Origin: Kuafuiihalomonas sp050331295
Lineage (GTDB): Bacteria; Myxococcota; Kuafuiibacteriia; Kuafuiibacteriales; Kuafuiibacteriaceae
DNA: 64,000 bases
Direction of reading: 5' to 3'
Assembly (NCBI GenBank): GCA_050331295.1
Contig: JBHJGZ010000010.1
Coordinates: 1 to 64,000 of the forward strand
Below the pieces are notes generated by a model that saw only the letters and a program-made list of their open reading frames with translations, did no database searches and was not told the origin of the DNA. Shown piece by piece: positions 1 to 10,097 of this stretch (within the stretch, counting starts at the first letter, position 1; each line of letters begins with the position of its first letter). Made by a program: the position numbers and the translations under genes.

Positions 1-33
1 ACACTGTCTCCCTTCACGTCGCTCTTCCGATCT
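1..33. other. Illumina adapter-like sequence at contig end
   Basis: By hand alignment these bases agree with the 33-base TruSeq universal adapter end at 29 of 33 positions. The last 14 bases (CGCTCTTCCGATCT, 20-33) are identical. Host DNA begins at about base 34. The adapter supplies an artificial stop codon to the first gene. This is almost certainly untrimmed library sequence, so base 1 is a contig end and not a biological boundary. Confidence 0.9.
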
Positions 34-1369
34 TGTTGGACGCCTTGAGGTACGCCTCTTGACGCCACATCCCATTGCTCCGCGTGAACATGTACACGGC
101 ACCGCTACGAAAAGCTGCATTGCGGGTCGGGTCGCCGTTCACCCCTGTGGCATTGCTGTCTTCACCCGGGGCGCCGACCGCCAGCGTGTCTCCCGAAAGC
201 GCCACCGAGAGGCCGAAAAGGTCGCCCTCGTCGGTGTTGGACGCCTTGACATAGGCCTCGTTGAAAACGTCGCAGGTGACGCCGTCTCCGAAAGCAAGAG
301 AGCACGCATCGTCGCAGGTGGTGTCATTGCCAGACGCGTCGTCTCCGGCTTCGTTCGTCGTCCCGGGGCCACAGGGCACGCACACGTTGTTCTCGACGCG
401 TTCGTTCTCCATGCACTCAATGGGGTCGCATGCGGTATCTTGGCCTGCGGGGTCATCGCCCGCTTCGTTCGTCGTACCTGGTGGACATCCCACACAGGCG
501 TTGTTCACGACTCTCTGGTTGGACGCGCAGTCGGTCCCGTCGCAGGAGGTATCGGCCCCCGAAGCGTCATCCCCGGCCTCGTTCGTGGCCCCCGGCGGGC
601 ACGCCTCGCACAAATTGCTCAGAACGCGCTCATTCTCCATGCAAAGCATCGCGACGCAGTCGGTATCGCTGCCCGAAGCGTTATCACCTCCCTCGTTCGT
701 GGTACCCGGCGGGCACGCCACACAGGCGTTGTTTTGGACGCGCTCGTTGACCCCGCACGAGGAGGTATCGCACGCGGTATCGGGGCCTGTAGGGTCATCT
801 CCAGCCGCGTTGGTGGTACCGGGCGAGCAGGCCACGCAGGCATTGTCCAAGACCCTTTGGTTGGACGCGCAAGCGGTCCCATCACATGAGGTGTCGGAGC
901 CTGATGCATCGTCGCCGCCTGCGTTGCTCGTCCCCGAAGGACACGCCTCACACGCATTGCTTTGGACGCGCTCGTCTTCGTCACAGAAGATAGCGTCGCA
1001 CGCAGTGTCCGAGCTTGAAGGGTCGTCGCCCGCCGGGTTGGTCGTGCCCGGCGGGCACGCCGCGCAGGCGTTGTTTTCCACCCTTTGGTTGATGGCGCAC
1101 CGTTGCGTCAGACATCCGTTCACGCCCCCTCGCTCCGGGTCGAGATTGCAGACCTGGCCCGCCCGGCAGTCTGAATCGGCCTCACAAAAACTTGATTCGC
1201 CTTCTCCGCACCCCAGCACCGACACGCTCAGAATAAGTGCGAGCGTCTCAACCCAATGGAATCGAACTCGACAATCGAGCGGCGGTTGTCGGCCAACCTC
1301 TGTCCAACTTGCCCCGGCACGCACGCCACAGCCCTTTCGGCTAGAAACACATCGAAGACCGTTCGTCAT
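14..1369 (-). CDS. Cys-rich repeat / FG-GAP lipoprotein, 3'-truncated by adapter
   Basis: A predicted surface lipoprotein of unknown role. A hydrophobic stretch (residues 41-53) ends in a lipobox VLGC, giving Cys54. Residues 91 to about 357 hold seven repeats of about 38 residues, each with four cysteines and a PGTTN...GDD...DT.C core. An FG-GAP-type beta-propeller unit (GDLFGLSVALSGDTLAVGAPG) follows, and a second unit begins with AYLKASN. The last six codons (KIGRAT) and the stop come from the adapter, so the true gene continues off the contig, probably with more FG-GAP blades. Such Cys-repeat plus FG-GAP proteins are common on myxobacterial envelopes; ligand and function are unknown. Long ORFs on the opposite strand here are shadows of the repeats. 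Confidence 0.8.
   Translation of the reverse strand: MTNGLRCVSSRKGCGVRAGASWTEVGRQPPLDCRVRFHWVETLALILSVSVLGCGEGESSFCEADSDCRAGQVCNLDPERGGVNGCLTQRCAINQRVENNACAACPPGTTNPAGDDPSSSDTACDAIFCDEDERVQSNACEACPSGTSNAGGDDASGSDTSCDGTACASNQRVLDNACVACSPGTTNAAGDDPTGPDTACDTSSCGVNERVQNNACVACPPGTTNEGGDNASGSDTDCVAMLCMENERVLSNLCEACPPGATNEAGDDASGADTSCDGTDCASNQRVVNNACVGCPPGTTNEAGDDPAGQDTACDPIECMENERVENNVCVPCGPGTTNEAGDDASGNDTTCDDACSLAFGDGVTCDVFNEAYVKASNTDEGDLFGLSVALSGDTLAVGAPGEDSNATGVNGDPTRNAAFRSGAVYMFTRSNGMWRQEAYLKASNKIGRAT
301..1099 (-). repeat. Seven tandem ~115-bp coding repeats
   Basis: Seven in-frame repeats encode the Cys-rich units of the lipoprotein. Two sub-types alternate in part: units preceded by DDASG...DTSCDGT lead into ASNQRV, while units preceded by DDP.G.DTACD lead into .NERV. 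That suggests duplication of unit pairs as well as single units. Confidence 0.75.
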
Positions 1370-2263
1370 AACGAAAAGCTTTCGAAATTTTTAAGCGAGC
1401 CGCAAGCGACATGAACAGACGCGTGAAGGGCTCCTCCAAAGGAGGTCATCGTCCATGTGCACCACACTGGTTCGACCCCACAGAGCAATACTTTGTTTAG
1501 ATCAAAGGCTGTCGGCCTCCTCATGAAAACCCATAACAACGAAGGTAGATCACGGACAGCTTGTCGTCGAGTCGGACGAGCTACCACTCGTACTCATTCA
1601 GCCGGGCTCTTTCCATCGAGGAAAGGCCTGCGGATGCGCGCCGGTACCAGCCGTGGCGCCCAAGCGCGAAGCAGCATCTGTACCGACCTCTCGACTGAGG
1701 CTTTTTGATCTCCGACGTGAGTGTACGCGGCTTGTCGTGCTCCAGGTCTGCCCGACGAACAGCTTCGAGCGGCTCGCAAAGCTCGACGCCGACCTGATCT
1801 AGCTAGGTTGTGGCAGAGCGCAGCTTCGGTTGCAGGTCGGCCGCCTCGCTCACAGCGGCACGCGGCTGCACTGTCCGCTCAAACCCAAGTTGGCGGAGGA
1901 CGCCCGTCAGCGCTCGACCGAGCGGTCCCAAGCCACCGCGCACGAGGAAACGGTCCACACCTCCAAGAGTGTGGGTCGCAACGAGTCGTTGCTCGTCGAG
2001 TCCGCGTGGGCTCTTCGTCGAGTTTATCGAGCCGGCCAACGGCGTTGCGGACAAAGGCGGGGGAGCGAGCGGCCCCAGACTCCATTGCTTCCGCGTATCC
2101 AGACCACCACTCCCACTCCCGAACCAGAGGCTGAAGTACGCCTCGAGGCGATCGCCCTGGCTCGCAACGGCACAATTGTCCCAGCATCCCGAGGGAGGTC
2201 CTCTCCCTCTTTCGCTTCTCCCTCGTCTTGTTCGCTCCAAAAGAGCTTAGCGAGTCGGCGTCC
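1370..2263. other. Long stretch with no convincing gene
   Basis: About 890 bases lie between the divergent upstream side of the Cys-rich lipoprotein and the end of the S9 peptidase gene. Several overlapping frames are open on both strands over 1720-2280, as expected in GC-rich DNA. None shows a recognisable domain, signal peptide or good ribosome binding site. I see no tRNA or rho-independent terminator. It could be a decayed gene or a lineage-specific repeat. Confidence 0.4.
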
Positions 2264-4369
<2,106 letters not shown>

Positions 4370-4540
4370 GAGCTGAGGCGCATCATGCCCGTTCGGCTCG
4401 ACGGGAGAAGAAGGAATCGGCGCTGGCCCACGGAGAGAAATCCAGGGCTCTGGAGCTGAGCGAGTGGAGGAGTCCCAAGCTGGAACTGGTCCGGAAGATC
4501 CCGGGCCGGTAAGTTGAGCCGCGTTCGGAACATGGGCTAA

Positions 4541-5080
4541 ATGGTTCTCATGAAGTGTCCGCGCACGGGAGAGCCGATGCAGGAGGTCGAGATCAACGGA
4601 ATCAAGGTTGATGTGTCGACCGGCTGTGGGGGGATATGGTTCGACAACTTCGAGCTCGTTAAATTCGACGAGCCTTTTGAGTGCGCCGGCGAGAAGTTAA
4701 TCGAAGCCTGTGCACCCTACCATGACGACAGTATCGACACCGCGCCCCGGTTACAGAGCCCACGACATCCGGAGGTGACCATGATGCGCCGCGCGTTCAG
4801 CGTGAAGCGCAAGGTGGAGATCGATGAGTGCCCCAAGTGTGCAGGCATCTGGCTGGATCCGGGCGAACTCCAGGCGATACGCAACCTCTTTTCCTCCGAG
4901 GACGCCAAAAACTCGGCGGCTGATGCCCACTTCGAGGAACTCTTTCAGAGCCCGGAGATCAAGGCCATGAGGCAAGAGAGCCAGGACAATCTGAAGAGAG
5001 CGCAGCGGTTCGCAGGGATGTTCAGGTTTATCTGTCCGACATACTATATACCCGGCAAGCAAGATTGGGGCGCCTTCTAG
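4541..5080 (+). CDS. zf-TFIIB-type zinc-ribbon protein
   Basis: A 179-residue protein with two copies of the short TFIIB-like zinc-ribbon module. The second is canonical (ECPKCAGIWLDPGEL, near residue 97). The first reads KCPRTGEPM ... GCGGIWFDNFEL, so its first CxxC is degenerate (CPRT). Bacterial proteins of this family are small cytoplasmic proteins of unknown function, presumed to bind zinc and perhaps nucleic acid. The start is the first ATG after the divergent promoter region; a second ATG lies three codons in. Confidence 0.8.
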   Translation: MVLMKCPRTGEPMQEVEINGIKVDVSTGCGGIWFDNFELVKFDEPFECAGEKLIEACAPYHDDSIDTAPRLQSPRHPEVTMMRRAFSVKRKVEIDECPKCAGIWLDPGELQAIRNLFSSEDAKNSAADAHFEELFQSPEIKAMRQESQDNLKRAQRFAGMFRFICPTYYIPGKQDWGAF

Positions 5081-5186
5081 ATCTCGCCGGACGGCCCGTG
5101 TTGGCCTGGGCCGTCACAGTGCCGAAATCTGCGCGTCTCTGCCCGGTCTCCACCCGCGCTCGTCTTCTGGTCAAGACTTCTTCTCT

Positions 5187-5384
5187 TTGGCCTACGAGCG
5201 GAACGTCAAAGCCATCAGCTTCATCAACGAAGACTGGGAGCGCTTCAACTTTCCCGGGACCAACTGGAGAGACGCGCGGCTTCAGAACAACGACCGCGTC
5301 TCGGATGCATGGTTCTTCGAGACCAACCGGGACCGATACCTCAAGCAATCCCCAGACCTCTTCCGTCAACTCGGCTATGAATAG
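5187..5384 (+). pseudogene. 3' remnant of a glycoside hydrolase gene (GH26-like)
   Basis: A clearly coding-like frame with no proper start: the first possible start is a TTG with no Shine-Dalgarno, and recognisable sequence begins upstream, near 5169 (QDFFSLAYERNVKAISFIN). Its pattern, 'NVKAISFINEDWERF' then 'NWRDARLQNNDRV', resembles the C-terminal end of GH26-like beta-mannanase or xylanase-type proteins, where VKAV.YIN.DW and WGD.R.Q.N are typical. The catalytic domain is missing: the frame runs back into the end of the zinc-ribbon gene. I read it as a gene truncated by deletion. A short orphan protein cannot be excluded. Confidence 0.5.
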
Positions 5385-5895
5385 AGGGCCACACAACCTA
5401 TTCCGGTTCGAGACTCCTCCAGGTGATTCGCTCCCGCGGCCTCGTCGATGCTCTCGCTGAAGAGCGCAGCGCTTGGTCCGTATGCGTCGGGCGTCGCTCT
5501 TCTTGCGTCCCGAGGCGCCTTTTCCATGAGCGTCCCCTGACGTCCGTCGCGATGAGTTATCCCTAGGCCTAGGCCGGCGGAGTCACACCGCGGAGTACGT
5601 GCTGCATAGGCCGCAATCGACATGGACGAGCTCGCATATCTCATTGATATCATTGTATATTTAGGCATGAAGGAGTCAGGATCATCTCGATGGTGTTTCG
5701 GGGGCAGTTCGGTTTCGAGAGCCAACGCCGAGGATCGTTGCCTCAACGTGTGGGGTATGTACTGGTCCCTGCATCGACCGACACGGGACGCTCAGGACCC
5801 ATGGGCTGGCGACCTCAGGCCTGAGGACCGACTGGAGGCCCGAAGCAGGTCGCGGTACAGCGGGCCAATGATAGCCATCGAAGAGGAGACGCGAA
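5385..5895. other. Intergenic region, no gene seen
   Basis: No frame here has domain similarity or a convincing start. A notably AT-rich patch at 5633-5668 stands out from the GC-rich surroundings and could hold the promoter of the downstream SnoaL-like gene. Confidence 0.35.
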
Positions 5896-6354
5896 ATGTC
5901 CGAACGCAGGTATGAACCCATGACGAAGGCGGAAGTGATCGCCGCTCAAAGGGCGTGGGCCAAAGCCGTCACCGAGCAGAACGTCGAAGCGCTGCTCGAA
6001 CTCTACGACTTCGGCACGCCGGACGAGCCATTACTCTTCAAGCCGACGTTGGCCGACGTGATTCGGCTGGACCGTCAAGGAGCTCGTTCCTACTTCGTGG
6101 GCGGCGACGCAGACTATCCTCATGACCATGGATTTCTCCACCGGGGATGGAAGAAGGTCGAGTTTCAGAGCGAGGTCGGCCCCATTCTGAAGGCCGGTGG
6201 TCTCGGCTACAAAGACATGGGGCACTACACGTTCGTCGACGGCGACGGCAACGCCACGCGCGCCGATTACACGTTCGCCTACCACAAGCTCGACGGTCGA
6301 GTTCTCATCTCCCTGCACCATTCCTCTCTCACCTGGTTCCCTCCCACGTCCTGA
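5896..6354 (+). CDS. SnoaL-like / CaMKII-association-domain-like protein
   Basis: A 152-residue protein with the NTF2-like fold signature of the SnoaL/DUF4440 and CaMKII association-domain group. A helical N-terminus (EVIAAQRAWAKAV...LLELY) is followed by the barrel strands 'LFKPTLADVIRLD', 'GHYTFVDGDGNATRADYTFAYHK' and a terminal 'LISLHHSSL' strand. Bacterial members are small cytoplasmic proteins, some of them enzymes and many of unknown role. No signal peptide is visible. The gene stands alone, followed by two strong hairpins. A later start at the second methionine (5920) is possible. Confidence 0.7.
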   Translation: MSERRYEPMTKAEVIAAQRAWAKAVTEQNVEALLELYDFGTPDEPLLFKPTLADVIRLDRQGARSYFVGGDADYPHDHGFLHRGWKKVEFQSEVGPILKAGGLGYKDMGHYTFVDGDGNATRADYTFAYHKLDGRVLISLHHSSLTWFPPTS

Positions 6355-6925
6355 GCCCGGGCATCGGCCCCGAGGCATACACAACCGATTCCCGTCCGAG
6401 AAGGATCTCAGGCAGTCACTCAGGTCGAGCCGCGACAACCATTAGCATGCCCCGCGGCGGGGCCAACCCTCCTGGGTTGGGCACGAAGCGCGTACCCTCG
6501 GACTCGATTGTGCTCGTGCAGCCCCTCTCGATCGAGGGTGGGAGCCAACCCGCACCCATGACGGGCACGCGTCGACCTGAGCCATCGGCCAGGACTCGAT
6601 GCGCAGCTTTAACCGTCGGGGAAAGATTTAACCAAACCGTTCCTACGCATTGCTTCTGAATTATTGCAGTGGTCCCCGTTTGCGGCCTGCGACGAAGCCT
6701 TCATCAGTTTTCGACAAGGCCGAAGAAACCGGATTGTGAAAACTCGAGGCCTCCGGAGTTCGAACGAACACCGGTGCGACTGCCATCGGCAGTTTCCGAA
6801 CGCTCTCGCCATTCCCGCTCTGTTGCGCAATGTGATCTGAAAAGTTCACATTCCCGACACGCAGCTCCAGTAAGTGTCCGCTCGGGTGCGATTCTGACCC
6901 CGACCAAGAGAGGAAAAGAGACACA
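6355..6925. other. Intergenic region upstream of phoX-like gene
   Basis: This holds two adjacent hairpins near its left side and, presumably, the promoter of the phosphatase gene on its right. AT-richer sequence occurs around 6608-6665. I do not see a clear Pho box. A GAGAGG ribosome binding site lies just upstream of the ATG at 6926. Confidence 0.4.
6449..6480. terminator. Two back-to-back perfect hairpins (possible terminator)
   Basis: GCCCCGC (6449-6455) and GCGGGGC (6457-6463) form a 7-bp inverted repeat around one base. Immediately after, CCAACCC (6463-6469) pairs with GGGTTGG (6474-6480) around the loop TCCT. There is no T-tract, so this is not a classical rho-independent terminator. 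It may mark the end of the SnoaL-like transcript. Confidence 0.35.
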
Positions 6926-9451
6926 ATGACAGACGTGCTTGAGAAGCCGGCCGGAGAAAAGACTGTTTTCGAGCCGGGCACTCCCATGAGAACAATTATT
7001 AATGCCCTCCTATCCCGGCGTACGGTCCTCCAGACCTCTGCTGCGGGCGCGATGGGCATGATGCTGGCGAGCTGCGGAGACGACGGTGCACAGGGTGAGC
7101 CGGGTCCTGCCGGAGCGGCGGGTCCTGAAGGCCCGGCCGGTCCCGCGGGTCCTGCCGGTCCTGAGGGCCCAGAGGGTCCTGCCGGCCCAGCGGGTCCAGA
7201 GGGCCCAGAGGGTGAACCGGGTGCCGCCGGTGGCGCTTCGGCTGGCCCGGGCGCGGACGCGGCTGACTTCATCGAGTTCAACTTCGACGCCATTCCTCAG
7301 AACGGCGACGACAACGTCACGGTGCCGGCGGGCTTCAGCGCCCAGGTGCTGGTTTCCTGGGGTGACCCCATCGCGGAAGGCGTCTCGGCTGCCTCGACCA
7401 CGGCGCCCGCCACCGACGACGCGGCCAGCTATGACTTCCGCATCGGCGATCACCACGACGGCATGCATTTCTTCGGCACCACCACCGACGGTGACGGCAA
7501 CCTGGTCTTCGACCCGACTGCTACCGACGAAGGCATCCTCTGCATCAACCACGAAAACATCGACCAGCAGTTCATTTCGCCGCAGCCGGCAGAAGCCATC
7601 GCAGGCGGCACCGTGGATACGACGGGGACCCTCTTCGTCGTGGACGCCAACGGGAACTTGCCGGTGGATGCGGTAGACGGTGAGCAGTCCTTCCCTCGCC
7701 GCACGGAAATCGACGAGGCACTCCGAGAGGCTCGTTCGCACGGCGTTTCGGTGATTCGTATCGTTCGCGACGCCGACACCAATCAGTGGAGTGTGGACCT
7801 GACCTCGCCGGTCAACAAGCGCATCACCGGCTTCGACACCGAGATGGACATCACCGGCGTTGCCGCGGGCGACGAGAAGCTCTTCACCCGCTTCAGCCCG
7901 GATGGAACCCGCGGGCGCGGCACGCTCAACAACTGCGGCAATGGCTTTACGCCGTGGGGGACCTACCTGACCTGCGAAGAGAACTACGACCTTTACTTCC
8001 GGGATTTCCGTGCTCTTGGATTGGACGGCAACACGGCTCTCACAACGTTGCCGCTTCCGAACTTCCTGGCCGGAATCGGGTTCCGCGTGCCCTTCGGCCT
8101 TTTCAACTGGGCTGACTTTGGAGATGCCACGGCCGCGATCGGCACCAATGAAGAGGTATTCGCGCGGTACGACGTCACCCCGGTGGACGGCGCTCCCGAC
8201 AACGGCTCGGGTGACTATCGGAACGAAGGCAATCAGTACGGCTACATCGTCGAGATCGACCCGTTCCGCCCGGACGTAGCTCCGCGTAAGCGAACCTCGC
8301 TCGGTCGGATGGCCCATGAAGGAATCTGGCCCGGGACCTTTGTCGACGGTCAACCGGCCGTCTTCTACATGGGCGACGATGACCAGCTGCAATACATCTA
8401 CAAGTGGGTCTCGGCGAACACCTTCGACAGCTCGCTGCCGCAAGGCATCGACACGGGCGACATGTTCATGGACGAGGGCACCCTGTTCGTGGCTCAGTTC
8501 AACCAGGATCCGCTCACCGGAATTCAGACCGGCGTGTGGATCCCGTTGACGCCAGACAACGCGGACATCACGGCGGCCAATGCGGGATCGACCTTCAACG
8601 GCTTGTTCACGGACCAACTGGCCACTGCGGCGGACATCGCGGTCAACACGCGTGCGGCGGCTTTCGTGGTCAACGGCACTCCGATGGACCGACCCGAGTG
8701 GGGTGCGGTCAATCCGCTCAACGGCGAGATTTACTTCACCCTCACCAACAACAGCGACCGTCAGAGCTTCTCGGAGCTCGACCCCGGCGCGGTGATGGCG
8801 GCGATCGGACAGAGCAGCGGCGATGAAGTCACCGAGGCGCTCGCTGGACGCGAGTTCGGTGTCGATCCCGCGAACCCGCGTGGCTCGCCCGACGGACACA
8901 TCATCCGTCTTCGGGAAAACGGCAACGATCCGGCGGCTCTCGGCTTCGCGTGGGACATCTTCGTATTCGGTGCGGCCGCGACGGCGACCGACAACTTGTC
9001 CGGCCTGACCGCCGACAACGAGTTCGAGGATCCGGACGGGTTGAACTTCGGGCCTTTCGGTGAGCTCATCATCGAGACCGATGGCGGCCAGCCGTCCACG
9101 GGCGTTCCGGACTCCGAGGATCAGATGCTCATCGCCATCCCGGACGCGGTGGGTGGTCCTGGCATCACGGCAGGCAACAACCCGGAGCGTATCCGACGGT
9201 TCCTGGTGGGTCCGATCGGCTGCGAAATCACCGGCGTTGCCCGCAACGCGGGTGGCACGGCGCTGTTCATCAATGTGCAGCACCCTGAAGGTTCCCGGAA
9301 CGGCGTTGACGCGTCGTGGCCCAACGCTTCGGGTCCTGGCGCGGACGCGACGGAAATCGGCAACGGAAACCAGCGACCGCGTTCTTCCACGGTGATCATC
9401 ACCAAGGATGACGGTGCTCGCGTCGGTACGCAGGACATCGGCAACGGCTGA
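6926..9451 (+). CDS. PhoX-like alkaline phosphatase with collagen-like linker, Tat-exported
   Basis: A PhoX-family (DUF839) metallophosphatase expected to release phosphate from organic esters outside the cytoplasm. The N-terminus has a twin-arginine signal (SRRTVLQTS, Arg31-Arg32) followed by MLASC (Cys50), so it is likely a Tat-exported lipoprotein. Residues of about 54-104 are some 17 Gly-X-Y triplets of collagen type, rich in GPA, GPE and GEP. The catalytic region follows, with 'GFTPWGTYLTCEENYDLYF' near residue 342 and 'SLGRMAHEG' near 460, both typical of PhoX metal-binding segments. Known PhoX enzymes use Ca2+ and Fe3+. The collagen-like stalk between lipid anchor and enzyme is unusual. 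A strong terminator follows. Confidence 0.88.
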   Translation: MTDVLEKPAGEKTVFEPGTPMRTIINALLSRRTVLQTSAAGAMGMMLASCGDDGAQGEPGPAGAAGPEGPAGPAGPAGPEGPEGPAGPAGPEGPEGEPGAAGGASAGPGADAADFIEFNFDAIPQNGDDNVTVPAGFSAQVLVSWGDPIAEGVSAASTTAPATDDAASYDFRIGDHHDGMHFFGTTTDGDGNLVFDPTATDEGILCINHENIDQQFISPQPAEAIAGGTVDTTGTLFVVDANGNLPVDAVDGEQSFPRRTEIDEALREARSHGVSVIRIVRDADTNQWSVDLTSPVNKRITGFDTEMDITGVAAGDEKLFTRFSPDGTRGRGTLNNCGNGFTPWGTYLTCEENYDLYFRDFRALGLDGNTALTTLPLPNFLAGIGFRVPFGLFNWADFGDATAAIGTNEEVFARYDVTPVDGAPDNGSGDYRNEGNQYGYIVEIDPFRPDVAPRKRTSLGRMAHEGIWPGTFVDGQPAVFYMGDDDQLQYIYKWVSANTFDSSLPQGIDTGDMFMDEGTLFVAQFNQDPLTGIQTGVWIPLTPDNADITAANAGSTFNGLFTDQLATAADIAVNTRAAAFVVNGTPMDRPEWGAVNPLNGEIYFTLTNNSDRQSFSELDPGAVMAAIGQSSGDEVTEALAGREFGVDPANPRGSPDGHIIRLRENGNDPAALGFAWDIFVFGAAATATDNLSGLTADNEFEDPDGLNFGPFGELIIETDGGQPSTGVPDSEDQMLIAIPDAVGGPGITAGNNPERIRRFLVGPIGCEITGVARNAGGTALFINVQHPEGSRNGVDASWPNASGPGADATEIGNGNQRPRSSTVIITKDDGARVGTQDIGNG

Positions 9452-9485
9452 GCATTGACTGAGGGCGCGGTTCGCTGCGCTTCGA

Positions 9486-9522
9486 GCCCGCTCCGAGCTT
9501 CGGCCCGGAGCGGGCTTTGTTC
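9486..9522 (+). terminator. Rho-independent terminator after phoX-like gene
   Basis: GCCCGCTCCG (9486-9495) pairs perfectly with CGGAGCGGGC (9506-9515). The loop itself contains a GC-TTCG-GC tetraloop, and TTTGTT follows. It also sits between two convergent genes and could serve both. Confidence 0.85.
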
Positions 9523-9545
9523 GTTCGGAGGGCTGGAGATCGGCC

Positions 9546-10043
9546 TCAACCCGCGTCGCTGGGCCGCATCACGCGGGGAGCCTCCGCGTCGGAGCGCGAA
9601 GCGTGAAACCAATACACGCCGGCTGCGATGCCGCCGAGAATGAGTCCCACATACAACATCGTGGCCAATACCACGCGGCCCACGTCCGGAGTTTCGAGGG
9701 CCTGTCGCCTCGTCTCTGTTCCCGACAGCTTCGTTGCGCCTCCTCTGCTTGCTTCGCGGTCGGCGGCTGGCTGGGTCGACTCCGGCTGAGGCTTGGCCTC
9801 CTTGGCTTGCTTCAGGCGCTTGCTCCGGGGCACCGGCTCGGGTGCGGTTTCGGCGCCGAAGTGCGGATTCTCGAAGGTATGGCCGGACCGACAGGTGGTT
9901 TCGGTCACCCGCAACGAAACCATGTGCATTCGCCCGCACTCGGGACACATGACGCACGGAATGTGCCCTGGCTTGGTCCGCAGGAGACGGGCCTGCGCTT
10001 CTCGAAGCTGTTCGACCTTGGCTGCGATCTCCGCCTGATCCAC
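9546..10043 (-). CDS. Zinc-ribbon protein with C-terminal membrane helix
   Basis: A 165-residue protein of unknown function. Residues of about 30-56 form a single zinc ribbon (CVMCPECGRMHMV ... CRSGH). A long charged low-complexity linker follows (Pro/Lys/Glu-rich, about 65-115), then one transmembrane helix (VVLATMLYVGLILGGIAAGVYW) and a short tail. The layout suggests a cytoplasmic zinc ribbon tethered to the inner membrane. It lies about 55 bases downstream of the DUF748 gene on the same strand and may be co-transcribed with it. The start codon is a GTG. Confidence 0.65.
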   Translation of the reverse strand: MDQAEIAAKVEQLREAQARLLRTKPGHIPCVMCPECGRMHMVSLRVTETTCRSGHTFENPHFGAETAPEPVPRSKRLKQAKEAKPQPESTQPAADREASRGGATKLSGTETRRQALETPDVGRVVLATMLYVGLILGGIAAGVYWFHASRSDAEAPRVMRPSDAG

Positions 10044-10097
10044 GAGACCGGTCGCTACTTCTGAACGACACTCGAGAAAAGCGTTTCCGGACCTGGC

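Noticed and set aside
261..1394. Long plus-strand open frame (377 codons) opposite the Cys-rich lipoprotein
   Set aside because: It is an antisense shadow of the in-frame repeat array; the minus frame has regular Cys spacing, a lipobox and an FG-GAP domain.
7010..9283. Minus-strand open frame of 757 codons opposite the PhoX-like gene
   Set aside because: GC-rich codon use leaves the antisense frame open; the translation is Arg-rich without domains and the plus frame is clearly PhoX.
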